Shown piece by piece: positions 18,596 through 27,611 of a stretch of 64,000 bases of DNA (its first letter is position 1; the number at the start of each line of letters is the position of its first letter). A model generated the notes under the pieces. That model made no database searches. It worked only from the letters and a program-made list of their open reading frames with translations, and was not told the origin of the DNA. Source of the DNA: CAVZMO01 sp963776195 (lineage in GTDB: Bacteria > Nitrospirota > Thermodesulfovibrionia > Thermodesulfovibrionales > SM23-35). The position numbers and the translations under genes were made by a program. The stretch covers positions 1 to 64,000 of the forward strand of contig CAVZMO010000014.1 of assembly GCA_963776195.1 (NCBI GenBank), given 5' to 3'.

Positions 18596-18677
18596 GATTG
18601 CTTCGTCGCTTTTGCTCCTCGCAATGATGCTGTGCAAAAAATGCTTTCGTCATTGCGAACGAAGTGGAACAATCTTA
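18596..18677. repeat. Inverted-repeat element in the gcvH/DUF177 gap
   Basis: GATTGCTTC...CTCGCAATGA (18596-18627) and TCATTGCGAACGAAG...CAATC (18650-18674) are imperfect inverted copies separated by about 20 bp. The layout is that of short palindromic dispersed elements. No copy was noticed elsewhere in the window. Confidence 0.55.
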
Positions 18678-18731
18678 AGCCTTTGCATGTTTGCCGAGAA
18701 TAGCTAAAGAGGCAATTGCATGCAATTCGGC

Positions 18732-18761
18732 TTGACAGTCTTTCACAACAATTTTTATAAT
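18732..18761 (+). promoter_or_regulatory. Near-consensus sigma-70 promoter of the DUF177-rpmF-plsX-fabH operon
   Basis: TTGACA (18732-18737) and TATAAT (18756-18761), both perfect, are 18 nt apart. The predicted start near 18768 gives a leader of about 24 nt before ATG 18792. Strong constitutive expression would suit the rpmF-plsX-fabH unit. Confidence 0.8.
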
Positions 18762-18791
18762 TATATACTTTTGCTTGCGGTCTTTTTTGAA

Positions 18792-19289
18792 ATGAAGATA
18801 CTAATCCCTGAGATACCAAAAGAAGGGCTTGATATAGAGGTTCAGGAAGCGATGGAATCCGACACCGTCTCTTCGCCTGTTAAGGCGCAGTTAAAGATAG
18901 AGAAAGTGGGCGCCGAGGTCGTGGTGAAGGGTAATTTGACGACTGAGGTAAAACTTCAGTGCAGCAGGTGTCTGAAGGAATTTTATAGAACGCTGTCTGT
19001 CCCGATTGAGGCTGTCTATCACCCCGTTGAAGAACTGAAAGGAGATGAACGCCACGAGGTTACGGCAGAAGAACTCAATATGGATTTCTATTCCGGCGAG
19101 GAATTGGACCTGCTCGAGTTGTTGAAAGAACAGCTAATGCTGAATATTACGATGAAGCCCCTCTGTGACGATTTGTGTAAAGGCATTTGTTCGGGTTGTG
19201 GCGCTGATCTCAATGTCGAAACGTGTAAGTGCGTTATAAGAGGTGTCGATCCGAGATTGGCAAAGTTAAAGAAATTATTACAACAATGA
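18792..19289 (+). CDS. DUF177/YceD family protein
   Basis: 165 aa from ATG 18792, chosen because the longer frame would start upstream of the promoter. It contains the DUF177 Cys motifs: LQCSRCLKEF in the middle and CKGICSGCGADLNVETCKC near the end, likely a metal site. YceD-like proteins sit before rpmF in many bacteria; a role in 23S rRNA or ribosome maturation has been proposed for the family. The next gene, rpmF, starts 12 bp later. Confidence 0.85.
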   Translation: MKILIPEIPKEGLDIEVQEAMESDTVSSPVKAQLKIEKVGAEVVVKGNLTTEVKLQCSRCLKEFYRTLSVPIEAVYHPVEELKGDERHEVTAEELNMDFYSGEELDLLELLKEQLMLNITMKPLCDDLCKGICSGCGADLNVETCKCVIRGVDPRLAKLKKLLQQ

Positions 19290-19301
19290 AAGGAGTAAGA
19301 A

Positions 19302-19490
19302 TTGGCAAACCCAACACATAGACATACAAGGACCAGGAGAGACAAAAGAAGGGCCAACTGGAAGGGCCAGCTCCCGAATCTGGGTCTTTGTCCCGATTGT
19401 AATGAACTGAAGTTGCCTTTTAAGGTGTGTCAACATTGCGGTTCCTACAATGGCCGTAGAGTGCTCGATATCGTCGAAAAAGAAGGATGA
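19302..19490 (+). CDS. rpmF: Ribosomal protein bL32
   Basis: 62 aa, starting at TTG 19302 with AAAGGAG about 8 nt upstream. The N-terminus ANPTHRHTRTRRDKRRANW and the zinc-binding pairs CPDC and CQHC mark a C+ (zinc) form of L32. The stop overlaps plsX in an ATGA arrangement. Confidence 0.95.
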   Translation: MANPTHRHTRTRRDKRRANWKGQLPNLGLCPDCNELKLPFKVCQHCGSYNGRRVLDIVEKEG

Positions 19491-20515
19491 GAATTGCCCT
19501 TGATGCCATGGGGGGGGATTACGCCCCTGCCGTCAATATCGAGGGTGCTATTGAAACTGTCAATGATTTTGCGGATATAGATGTAATCCTTGTCGGCGAT
19601 GAATCCATTCTGACGAGAGAGCTTGAGGGTAAACGTTATTCTTCTCAGCGCATCACAATCACGCACGCCTCGCAGATCGTGCGGATGGATGAACCCGCGA
19701 CTGTTGCGATCAGGAAGAAAAGAGATTCTTCTATTAGAAGGGGAATCGAGCTTGTAAAGAGCGGTGACGCGGATGCCTTTGTCAGTGCGGGGCATTCCGG
19801 TGTTGTCATGGCGACGGCATTGTTGGTCCTCAGAAGTTCGGACACTGTTGACAGACCGGCCATCGCGACTATCATGCCGACCCTGAAAGCACCGTTCGTA
19901 CTCATAGATGCCGGTGCAAACCTCTACTGCAAACCGCAGAACCTCCTCGAATTCGCCTTAATGGGCAGTACCTATTGCAGGGTCATCCTCGGAAGGACGG
20001 AACCCAGGGTAGCACTCATCAGTACAGGGGAGGAGGACACGAAGGGAAACGAGCTTATTAAGGAGGCATTTAAACTTCTCAAAGAGGCGAACATCAATTT
20101 TATAGGAAATGTTGACGGCAAAGATATTTTTACCGGCGAGGCCGATGTTATCGTCTGTGATGGATTCACAGGGAATGTTATCCTGAAAACGAGCGAGGGA
20201 CTTGCGGACGCGTTGATCAAGATGCTGAGAAGAGAGATCGCAAACTTGACCGCGGGGAGGATCGGATATCTCTTGTTGAAACCGGCGTTGAAAAATTTCA
20301 AGAAAAAGACGGACTATGACGAATACGGCGGCGCTCCTCTGCTCGGCATAAACGGTACCTGTATTATCAGTCACGGGAGATCTACCGCAAAAGCGATCCG
20401 CAACGCGCTCAGGGTCGCATCGGATTTCGCCGAAAAAAAGGTATACGAAAACATATCCTCTGCTATCGAGAACAATCGTGCACATGCGGAAAGGACAAAA
20501 GTTGCCAAGAAGTAG
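19487..20515 (+). CDS. plsX: Phosphate acyltransferase PlsX
   Basis: 342 aa. RIALDAMGGDYAPAVNIEGA at the start and the FVSAGHSGVVMATALLVL segment are diagnostic. PlsX converts acyl-ACP to acyl phosphate for phospholipid synthesis, acting at the membrane surface. It is coupled to rpmF and followed directly by fabH, the standard order. Confidence 0.96.
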   Translation: MRIALDAMGGDYAPAVNIEGAIETVNDFADIDVILVGDESILTRELEGKRYSSQRITITHASQIVRMDEPATVAIRKKRDSSIRRGIELVKSGDADAFVSAGHSGVVMATALLVLRSSDTVDRPAIATIMPTLKAPFVLIDAGANLYCKPQNLLEFALMGSTYCRVILGRTEPRVALISTGEEDTKGNELIKEAFKLLKEANINFIGNVDGKDIFTGEADVIVCDGFTGNVILKTSEGLADALIKMLRREIANLTAGRIGYLLLKPALKNFKKKTDYDEYGGAPLLGINGTCIISHGRSTAKAIRNALRVASDFAEKKVYENISSAIENNRAHAERTKVAKK

Positions 20516-21482
20516 AATTGTTTCCACCGGTTCATACCTACCCGAAAGAATCCTGTCGAATCTCGATCTCGAAAAGATGGTCGATACATCCGATGAATGG
20601 ATAACCGAGAGGACGGGAATAAAAGAGCGAAGGATAGCAGCGGAAAATCAGGCTGCGTCGGACCTTGCATACGAGGCATCAAAGGCGGCCCTCGAAAGAG
20701 CGGGGTTAAAAGCGGACAGCATAGATCTGATCATTGTCGCAACGGTAACCGGAGATATGCCTTTTCCCTCAACGGCCTGTTTTCTCCAGGATAAACTTGG
20801 AGCGGTAAATGCGGTCGGATTTGATATCAATGCGGCATGTTCCGGCTTCCTTTATTGTCTCTATGTCGCGGACAGTTTTATCAGATCGGGCGCACACAAA
20901 AGGATCCTTGTTGTAGGGACGGAGGTCCTTTCGAGAGTTACGGACTGGGAGGACAGGGCCACCTGCGTACTTTTCGGCGACGGAGCGGGCGCGGTGATTG
21001 TCGAACCCACGGATGAAGACCGGGGGATACGATCGATGCATGTTAATTCCGACGGAAAAATGTGGGAGCTTATCCATCTCCCCGGAGGCGGTTCGAGGAA
21101 TCCCGTATCTTCCGATTCGATGGAAAAGAGACTGCACTATATCAAGATGAAGGGGAATGAGACGTTTAAAGTGGCTGTCAGGACTCTGGAAGAAGTTGCG
21201 GTCAAAACGCTCGAAGAGAATAGTTTGGATTCGTCCGGTCTTTCACTCCTCATCCCTCATCAGGCAAATCTCCGGATCATACAGGCAACTGCGGAACGGC
21301 TGAAATTGCCGATGGACAAGGTTGTTGTAAATCTCGATAAGTACGGAAACACATCTGCAGCATCCATACCGATAGCGCTCGACGAGGCGGTGACGTCAGG
21401 AAGGATCAAGGACGGAGACTATGTCCTTCTGGAGGCTTTCGGAGGCGGGCTCACCTGGGCGTCGGCCTTAATAAAGTGGTAG
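20502..21482 (+). CDS. fabH: Beta-ketoacyl-ACP synthase III
   Basis: 326 aa. The Cys-His-Asn triad is visible in NAACSGFLYCL, LIPHQANLRI and KYGNTSAAS. I start it at TTG 20502 because GGAAAGGA lies 6 nt upstream and the protein then begins MPRSRIVSTGSYLPE; an in-frame ATG at 20484 lacks a Shine-Dalgarno. It overlaps plsX by 14 bp. It condenses acetyl-CoA with malonyl-ACP to start fatty acids. Its 3' end overlaps the convergent kinase gene by 32 bp. Confidence 0.95.
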   Translation: MPRSRIVSTGSYLPERILSNLDLEKMVDTSDEWITERTGIKERRIAAENQAASDLAYEASKAALERAGLKADSIDLIIVATVTGDMPFPSTACFLQDKLGAVNAVGFDINAACSGFLYCLYVADSFIRSGAHKRILVVGTEVLSRVTDWEDRATCVLFGDGAGAVIVEPTDEDRGIRSMHVNSDGKMWELIHLPGGGSRNPVSSDSMEKRLHYIKMKGNETFKVAVRTLEEVAVKTLEENSLDSSGLSLLIPHQANLRIIQATAERLKLPMDKVVVNLDKYGNTSAASIPIALDEAVTSGRIKDGDYVLLEAFGGGLTWASALIKW

Positions 21483-23623
21483 ACTTCCTTATTCCCCTGT
21501 CGAGGATCCGCCTGACAGTTGTCAGCAGCTCAATCCCTTCAAAGGGTTTCTTGAGGAAAAAATCTATATCGCCTTTGTTGACGGCTTCATCACTATACCC
21601 GGAAATTACGACTGTTCTGATATTCGGTTTGATATCTTTTAAAATCGTTATCAACTCGTTACCCTCCATTAAAGGCATGACAATATCGGTTATCACAAGT
21701 TGTATTTTATCTGCATTATTTTTGAAGACATCAATTGCGGTGAGGGAATTACTTACGGGCATGACGTGATATCCGTGCGTTTCAAGGACGTCTTTGATAA
21801 GATTCAGAACCTCCCTGTCATCATCGATCAAAAGAATATTTTCGTTTCCTTCAACCGAAATAATTTGCGGCTTGGCAATTTCATGAGCAGTTTTTCCGGA
21901 AGCCGGAAGGTAAACATCAAAGGATGTTCCTTTATCAATCTCACTTTGCACGGATATATATCCTTTGTGATCTTTGACAATGCCGTAAACCGAGGCAAGG
22001 CCGAGACCAGTACCTTTGCCCTTTTCCTTTGTGGTAAAGAACGGATCAAAAATTCTGTCTATTACCGGTTTCGGAATACCGGAACCAGTGTCGGAGATTG
22101 TTAATACAACGTATCTGCCAGGCGCGACATAATCCGGCAGATTGTGTCTGCTCCCTCCAACCTCAATGAGACGGGTCTTAATTGTTATGAGACCACCGTC
22201 GGGCATGGCGTCTCTGGCGTTAACCATGAGGTTCATCATCACCTGTTCAAGTTGATTGGGATCACCTTCAATAACAGGGATATTACTATTGAGATCAACC
22301 TTCAGTCCGATCTTTTTATCGAGAACACCCTCAATAGAGTTTGACGGAGTCATTGATAACATCATTCAGATTCAACGGAAGGACCTCATGGGATTCTCTT
22401 CGCGCAAAACTCAGGAGCTTTGACACCATTACACCGGCCTTCCGGGCGGAACTCTCGATATATCTCACCCTTTGCTTGGAAGTGTCATCCAGCTCGCTGA
22501 ATTCCAGCAATAACTCGGCATATCCTAAAATGGCAGTCAAAATATTATTGAAATTGTGTGCTATCCCTCCGGCGAGCGAGCCGACGGATTCCATTTTCTG
22601 CGAATGCATCAGCTGCTCCTGAATCCTCTTCTTTTCCGTGATGTCCCTGTAGAAAGACTGTATGTAAGTTTCACCTTCGATATCTATGGCCTTTGAGCTG
22701 ACTTCCAGAAGGACCTTATTCCCGTCTTTCTTATAATGCTCGGTCTCATAGATAAGAGATTCACCGTTCAGAATCCTTGACATCCTTTCATCATATTCTT
22801 CACTATTAGCCTTCGCTGCAAGCAATGAAACGTCGGTGCCGATCAATGCAGTTTTATCAAACCCGTGGATCTCGCATGCCTTCTGATTGACATTCATGAT
22901 CACACCATTTTTGTCTAGGACGATAATGCCATCAGTTGCGTTGTCGAAGATCGACCTGTGCCATTTCTCGGAGATGGCGAGTTCTTTGGTACGCTCCTGG
23001 ACTAACTGCTCAAGTTGGGTTGAATAAGTTTCAAGTTTTTGTTTTTCTTTATTAAGGTCATATTGAAGGCTTAATTCGTTTACATAACTTCTTTGATTCA
23101 AAGTTCTCCAAGCGAAAGCAACTGCAATGGTTGAAATAATAAAGACATTGCTATTGATAAAAAATCTTAGATCAGTTATTTGGTCGTATATCAATATTGG
23201 AAATAGATATATGAAATAAAGCGATAACGATAAACCTAATGATACTGATAAATTAAGGGGTAAAACCCCTAAAACACATACAATGAGCAGATTCAATCCA
23301 GCATAATAAAGGGATTTATGACCTCCGAAGTGGAATATCATTAGCTCGATTATGATTGCCGATGATATAATTCCACAAATAATTAATAAATATTGGTAGT
23401 ATAATTTCCTTTTAAGCTTATTCAACAAATATAGGAGGCATAAAAATAATGAGATAGTTATCCTGTAAATCAGAAATCTCTTGAAATTTTCAGGTGTAAC
23501 ATAGTAATCCAAAGCCGATAATGACATAAAAAAGAGAGCGCCAAAAATGGCGCTTATACTCATCCATGATTGTGTTAATTTTTCTGCCTGATCTCTTAAA
23601 TATTGTTTTTTTTCTAATTCCAT
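21451..23623 (-). pseudogene. Hybrid sensor histidine kinase with PAS and receiver domains, one frameshift
   Basis: The N-terminal part has six hydrophobic segments (about residues 15-165), a coiled coil, a PAS domain (SIFDNATDGIIVLDKNGVIM) and the HisKA phosphoacceptor in GGIAHNFNNILTAILG. An extra T near 22336 ends that frame; restored, it reads DSVKLIEGVLDKKIG and runs into the HATPase (NLMVNARDAM, ISDTGSGIP, GTGLGLASVYG) and a receiver domain with Asp in VITDIVMPL. As one gene it would be about 724 aa. I start it at ATG 23623; a TTG lies 33 bp earlier. The HNFNN form of the H-box belongs to the NtrB-like HisKA group. The single indel could be a sequence error. Confidence 0.75.
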
Positions 23624-23707
23624 AATTTTAGTTAAATCGCAAAATGTGCCTATCAATAAAAATAGATTTACTTTTTGGCAAACTGTTCGATTTTCATACT
23701 ATTGTAA

Positions 23708-25132
23708 TTATGAAGTTATTTTTTCTTTTCTTAAAATTAACTTAGCGGTGTCTATTCCCATGTAAGCTACTCCTGGGATTCCCTGTGTATGTGTTGTCCA
23801 ATGACCTGTCAAATATAAATTCTTAATGGAAGTAATCTGTCTTAACTCGGGAGTGAACAATTGTGAAGGGGAGCTTGCCCAGCCGTATGCTGCTCCTTTA
23901 TAGTTTAGTGTATATCTGTACAATGTATATGGTGTGGCGGTCTCCCTGTATATTAAGTGCTTTGATAGGCTTGGAATTGCATATTTTTCTATTCTGTCAA
24001 CAAAAGATTTTGATAAATTATCTTTATTATTCTCCCAATATTGCTTATTTTTAAAAGGTGCATTTACAAATGCCAAAATAGTTTTCTTGTCTGGTGAAAA
24101 ACGTACCATAAATCCTTTCACATTATCGATATCCCCTTTTTGAGCGAATAAATAAGCTTTTTCTAAATAATCATAGCCAGGCAGGAACCAAACATTGGTT
24201 CCAGGTTTGGGCAAGCCCTTAAAAGGTTTGTCTATAGCTAAGTACAAAATAAATGTTGATAGTGAAGGAACCATACCATCTATTTTCTTAAGGATTTGTT
24301 TATTGACTACTGTTCTTCCCAGAAGCTTAAAAAAAGTTTGTCTTGCGTCACAGTTAGAGACCACACATTTACAAGGTATGAAACCTTTTTTTTCTACAAT
24401 AACACCCGTCACAGTATTATCTTTTACCATAATTTTTTTAATTAAGCTGGATAATTTTAGATCTCCACCAGATTCTATAAATTTTTTTGCCAGTACATCG
24501 GGTAATGTTTGCATGCCTCCTTCAGGATAATATCCACCATCAAGAATAAATTCAGTAAAAATCTTGGAACCCGTGAAAGCAGAAATTAATGAAGGTGGTA
24601 GGGCTCCGTTTCCAAATATAGGAACGGAAAGGATGGCTTTTAATCTGCGATCACTTAGAAATTGGTCTAATAAGTCTTTAAAAGTCTTCTTCCTTAGAGC
24701 AGCAAAATCTACCGGGTTAGCAGTCACAAGATATTGAATAAACCTTTGGATATTTTTGGCTTCATGTGGGAAGGCATGCTGTAATTCTTTGATGGTTTTT
24801 TCTAAGTCTGCCCAGAAGGTTATTCTGAAATCAGGTGAAATAACGATATCTGAAGGGACATATCTCTTTATTTTTAAACTCTTATCAAGATCTAGTGCCC
24901 TAAGAACGCGCCGCATATTACCATTCTCTCTGTAACTTCCAAATGAATGGGCAGCGGCATCAAACATAAGGTCTTTTCTTTTAAATGAAGTACAATATCC
25001 TCCAGGTTTATGATGCTGTTCTATGATAAGCACCTTCATCCCTGCTTTTGCGAGGTAACAGCCGCACACGAGACCGCCCAATCCTGCTCCAATAATGATT
25101 ACATCGTATTTATCTTTCATGTTATGGTTCAC
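23708..25132 (-). CDS. CrtI/phytoene desaturase-like FAD-dependent oxidoreductase
   Basis: 474 aa. The dinucleotide fold DVIIIGAGLGGLVCGCYLA is followed by EQHHKPGGYCTSFKRKDLMFD, and the C-terminus YLTGHWTTHTQGIPGVAYMG is the second FAD-contact motif of the CrtI/RetC superfamily. These enzymes desaturate, isomerise or saturate polyenes. No carotenoid precursor gene (crtB, crtE) is nearby. It is translationally coupled (GTGA overlap) to an acyl carrier protein and lies in a ketosynthase cluster, so a polyketide- or fatty acyl-derived substrate is more likely than phytoene. That is inference. Confidence 0.75.
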   Translation of the reverse strand: MNHNMKDKYDVIIIGAGLGGLVCGCYLAKAGMKVLIIEQHHKPGGYCTSFKRKDLMFDAAAHSFGSYRENGNMRRVLRALDLDKSLKIKRYVPSDIVISPDFRITFWADLEKTIKELQHAFPHEAKNIQRFIQYLVTANPVDFAALRKKTFKDLLDQFLSDRRLKAILSVPIFGNGALPPSLISAFTGSKIFTEFILDGGYYPEGGMQTLPDVLAKKFIESGGDLKLSSLIKKIMVKDNTVTGVIVEKKGFIPCKCVVSNCDARQTFFKLLGRTVVNKQILKKIDGMVPSLSTFILYLAIDKPFKGLPKPGTNVWFLPGYDYLEKAYLFAQKGDIDNVKGFMVRFSPDKKTILAFVNAPFKNKQYWENNKDNLSKSFVDRIEKYAIPSLSKHLIYRETATPYTLYRYTLNYKGAAYGWASSPSQLFTPELRQITSIKNLYLTGHWTTHTQGIPGVAYMGIDTAKLILRKEKITS

Positions 25133-25383
25133 TTATTTACTTTTTGGACGAGCAGTTTCTGTGTCAATTCTACAATCTGTCGCGGGGTGACAATTTTAGG
25201 AATATCCTCATCACGAATGGAGATTTTATATTTTTTCTCAACTGCCACAGCAATCTCAATCGCTTTAATGGAATCAATCTCTAAGTCATTAATTAAATTT
25301 GAATCAAGTTTAACTTCTTCTTCATCTGCTCCCGAAACCTCAGAGATTATCGATAATATCTCATTCTCAATGTTTTGATGCAT
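25129..25383 (-). CDS. Acyl carrier protein (specialised)
   Basis: 84 aa. The phosphopantetheine Ser is in DLEIDSIKAIEI, a variant of the DSL motif (DSI) with a Ile-rich recognition helix. This differs from the usual housekeeping AcpP sequence and suits a dedicated carrier. It lies between the active ketosynthase (30 bp gap) and the oxidoreductase (4 bp overlap), which implies it carries the chain both act on. Confidence 0.87.
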   Translation of the reverse strand: MHQNIENEILSIISEVSGADEEEVKLDSNLINDLEIDSIKAIEIAVAVEKKYKISIRDEDIPKIVTPRQIVELTQKLLVQKVNK

Positions 25384-25413
25384 AAGTTTTGTTGATCCTC
25401 CTTGCCTTAAATA

Positions 25414-26625
25414 TTATTGTATGAATTTTTTAAATACTAAGGAAGCATTATTTCCACCGAATGCATAGGAATTATTTAAAGCTATGGTTACTTTATGTTC
25501 CCTTGCTTTATTTGGCACACAATCAATATCACATTCAGGATCAGGTGTTTCAAAATTTATAGTCGGCGGAATAATATTACTTTTGATAGTAAGAGCACAC
25601 GTAATTGCTTCAAGTGCTGAAGCAGCACCCATTGTATGACCGATCATAGATTTGATCGAACTTACAGGTATTTGCTTGTATCTTTCAGCGAAAACTCCAC
25701 GGATTGCTGAGCATTCAGTTTTGTCATTTGCCTGAGTCCCTGTTCCATGAGCACATATGTAATCAACGTCTTTTTCTTGAATGTTGGTTTCTTTCATCGC
25801 CTTTATCATACATTCTGAGACACCATCGACTGATGGTTGTGTCATATGAGTCGCATCGCAGCTAAGACCATATCCAAGTATCTCCGCATAAATCGTAATA
25901 TTTCTTCCCAATGCACGTTCGAGCGATTCAAGGATGAGAATGCCTGCGCCTTCTGCCACCATCATGCCTTTTCTGTTCTTATCAAATGGCTGACATCTTT
26001 CAGGTGCAACTGCCGAGAGTTGATTAAATCCGGTGAAAGCGACTTTTGAAAACGGGTCAGAGCCGCCAGCCAGAACTGTGTCTGCCCTGCCGAGTTTGAT
26101 TAAGTCAAAACCATATCCGATTGCGTAATTACCTGCTGCGCAAGCGGTTGAGAACATCATATTCGGGCCGTACAGACGAAATTTTTTGGAAACTGCAGAT
26201 GGAGTTGAATGCGTCGGAACCTGACATACGAATTCTTCTTGGACTTCTTGCTTACGAATTATAGCAAGATCATTAATTATCTCAACAGTTTGTATAGATC
26301 CCATGGTTGTACCGATACATGTTCCAACCTTCGCAGAGGATAAATCGTCAGTGGACAGCTTCGCATCTTTTATAGCAAGTTTTGCTGCAGCAAGAGCGAG
26401 TTGTGAAGCCCTGCTTAAAGATTTTATCTCCTTTTGCAGCATAAATTCTTCAGGCCTGAAATTTTTGACCTCTCCGCCATTATGCGTAAAATGATTTGAG
26501 GTATCGAAGGACGACACGGGGCTTATGCCCGATTTCCCTTTCAGAAGGTTGTTCCAGAATTCCTGCCATCCAATGCCAATTGAGGAAATAACCCCTAATC
26601 CTGTTATAACAACCCTTCTACTCAT
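25414..26625 (-). CDS. Beta-ketoacyl synthase, FabF-like, catalytically complete (KS-alpha)
   Basis: 403 aa from ATG 26625, chosen because it overlaps the dehydratase stop (ATGAGTAG) and begins MSRRVVITGLGVISS. The triad is complete: Cys162 in FSTACAAGNYA, His293 in CAHGTGTQAND and His330 in SMIGHTMGAAS. It should condense acyl and malonyl-ACP. The upstream 96 nt of open frame belongs to fabZ in another frame. It pairs with the inactive-looking KS at 27612-28841, with which it shares the VSSIKSM context before the second His. Confidence 0.88.
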   Translation of the reverse strand: MSRRVVITGLGVISSIGIGWQEFWNNLLKGKSGISPVSSFDTSNHFTHNGGEVKNFRPEEFMLQKEIKSLSRASQLALAAAKLAIKDAKLSTDDLSSAKVGTCIGTTMGSIQTVEIINDLAIIRKQEVQEEFVCQVPTHSTPSAVSKKFRLYGPNMMFSTACAAGNYAIGYGFDLIKLGRADTVLAGGSDPFSKVAFTGFNQLSAVAPERCQPFDKNRKGMMVAEGAGILILESLERALGRNITIYAEILGYGLSCDATHMTQPSVDGVSECMIKAMKETNIQEKDVDYICAHGTGTQANDKTECSAIRGVFAERYKQIPVSSIKSMIGHTMGAASALEAITCALTIKSNIIPPTINFETPDPECDIDCVPNKAREHKVTIALNNSYAFGGNNASLVFKKFIQ

Positions 26626-27058
26626 TTTGGACACTAAAAACGAGTTCTGCCTCTGATACTTTTTTACCGTCAACCGATGCCTCCGATGAAACATAGGCAA
26701 CATTAGGCAGAGATTTGACATTAATTGCTCTTATCTTCAATTGATCTCCCGGCACAACGGGATGGAAGAACCGTGCCTTGACCGAACCAAGAAAATAGAC
26801 GGGCTTCTTGCTGCATTCTTTATTTCTCTCGCCCGAAGCAAAGAGGATTATTGAAGTCTGTGCCATCGCTTCAATGATAGCAACGCCAGGCACAATTGCC
26901 CTGTCAGGAAAATGGCCAAGAAAAAATATGTCATTGCCCGAGATGTTTTTTACTGCTAAAACCTCTTTACCGGGCTCAAGTTCCAAGACCTTGTCAATCA
27001 TAAGAAAGGGAAATCTTTGGGGAATCAGCTTCTTAATTTCTTCAAAGTCAAGAGTCAT
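26618..27058 (-). CDS. FabZ-like 3-hydroxyacyl-ACP dehydratase
   Basis: 146 aa hot-dog fold. The active-site stretch FFLGHFPDRAIVPGV, with His and the later Glu of IEAMAQTSII, is intact, and IPQRFPFLMIDKVLELEPG is the usual FabZ opening. It removes water from hydroxyacyl-ACP to give a trans-enoyl chain. With no ketoreductase or enoyl reductase gene in the cluster, those steps would come from elsewhere. Its 3' end overlaps KS-alpha by 8 bp. Confidence 0.88.
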   Translation of the reverse strand: MTLDFEEIKKLIPQRFPFLMIDKVLELEPGKEVLAVKNISGNDIFFLGHFPDRAIVPGVAIIEAMAQTSIILFASGERNKECSKKPVYFLGSVKARFFHPVVPGDQLKIRAINVKSLPNVAYVSSEASVDGKKVSEAELVFSVQNE

Positions 27059-27108
27059 TTTTCTCTCTCTTTCTTTCTCTCGTAAATCAACTCTTCAGCA
27101 AGTCTCTC

Positions 27109-27474
27109 TTAATCCCCTCCTTTACAAGGAGGGGTAGGGGAGGTTGTTTGTTTCATTCGTTCAGCTATTTTTGATAATACTCCGTCTACATTTTCATATA
27201 TCTCTCTGTTGGTAAACCTCAAGAACCGAATGCCAAAGGTTTCAATGCGGCTTTGTCTTTCTCTATCAGACACCCGGCCCCTATTCCCTTCCTTACTAAG
27301 GAGGGGATGGGGAGGTAGATAATGAGAATCTCCGTCAACTTCTACGGCTAATTTTAATTCAGGGCAATAAAAATCTATAACAAAATCCTGAACGCTATAC
27401 TGCCTCCTGAATTTATAACCTTCCAATTGCCGGTTTTTTAATCTGCCCCACAAGATTACTTCTGCCAAAGGCAT
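27109..27474 (-). CDS. DUF559 (Vsr-like/PD-(D/E)XK fold) protein carrying a repeat insertion
   Basis: 121 aa. LAEVILWGRLKNRQLEGYKFRRQ, FVIDFYCPELKLAVEVDGDSH and ETFGIRFLRFTNREI are the three DUF559 blocks, with VIDFYCPELKLAVEVDG giving the nuclease-like D...ExD core. Between SHY and DRERQSRIETFG lie about 16 extra residues (PPHPLLSKEGN) encoded by a palindromic repeat at 27278-27316. The last residues (SPTPPCKGGD) also come from a repeat. The frame stays open upstream of ATG 27474 through family-like residues (RQALRSN) but has no start codon there. Nuclease function is a fold-based guess. It splits the ketosynthase cluster. Confidence 0.75.
   Translation of the reverse strand: MPLAEVILWGRLKNRQLEGYKFRRQYSVQDFVIDFYCPELKLAVEVDGDSHYLPPHPLLSKEGNRGRVSDRERQSRIETFGIRFLRFTNREIYENVDGVLSKIAERMKQTTSPTPPCKGGD
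27114..27143. repeat. CCCCTCC palindrome, copy 1 (3' flank of the DUF559 gene)
   Basis: CCCCTCCTT-TAC-AAGGAGGGG is a 9-bp perfect stem followed by TAGGGGAGG. It covers the last codons and stop of the DUF559 gene. Related copies are at 27278 and 27539. Confidence 0.8.
27278..27316. repeat. CCCCTCC palindrome, copy 2 (inside the DUF559 coding frame)
   Basis: CCTTCCTTACTAAGGAGGGG followed by ATGGGGAGG, same polarity as copy 1. It lies within codons and keeps the frame open. Confidence 0.8.
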
Positions 27475-27538
27475 ATTACTTCTCAGCGCCTGTCGCTTTA
27501 TCTTCTGGTCTGTTTTGTTTAATACTTTTGTGATAAAA

Positions 27539-27569
27539 CCCCTCCCGACCTCCCCTTGCTAAGGGGAGG
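27539..27569. repeat. CCCCTCC palindrome, copy 3 (5' flank of the DUF559 gene, inverted)
   Basis: CCTCCCCTT-GCT-AAGGGGAGG preceded by CCCCTCCCGA, so its polarity is opposite to copies 1 and 2. Together copies 1 and 3 bracket the DUF559 gene. A shorter relative (TTCCCCCT...AGGGGGAA) lies at 32127-32150. Confidence 0.8.
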
Positions 27570-27611
27570 ATTTTTTAATACTGCACAATCCAGCATCCTG
27601 TATCCTGCATC

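Noticed and set aside
22331..22333. TGA in the hybrid kinase as a selenocysteine
   Set aside because: Downstream homology is in another frame and no redox site is expected at this position.
26626..26721. Longer N-terminus for KS-alpha
   Set aside because: It overlaps the dehydratase coding region in another frame; the ketosynthase family starts at ATG 26625.
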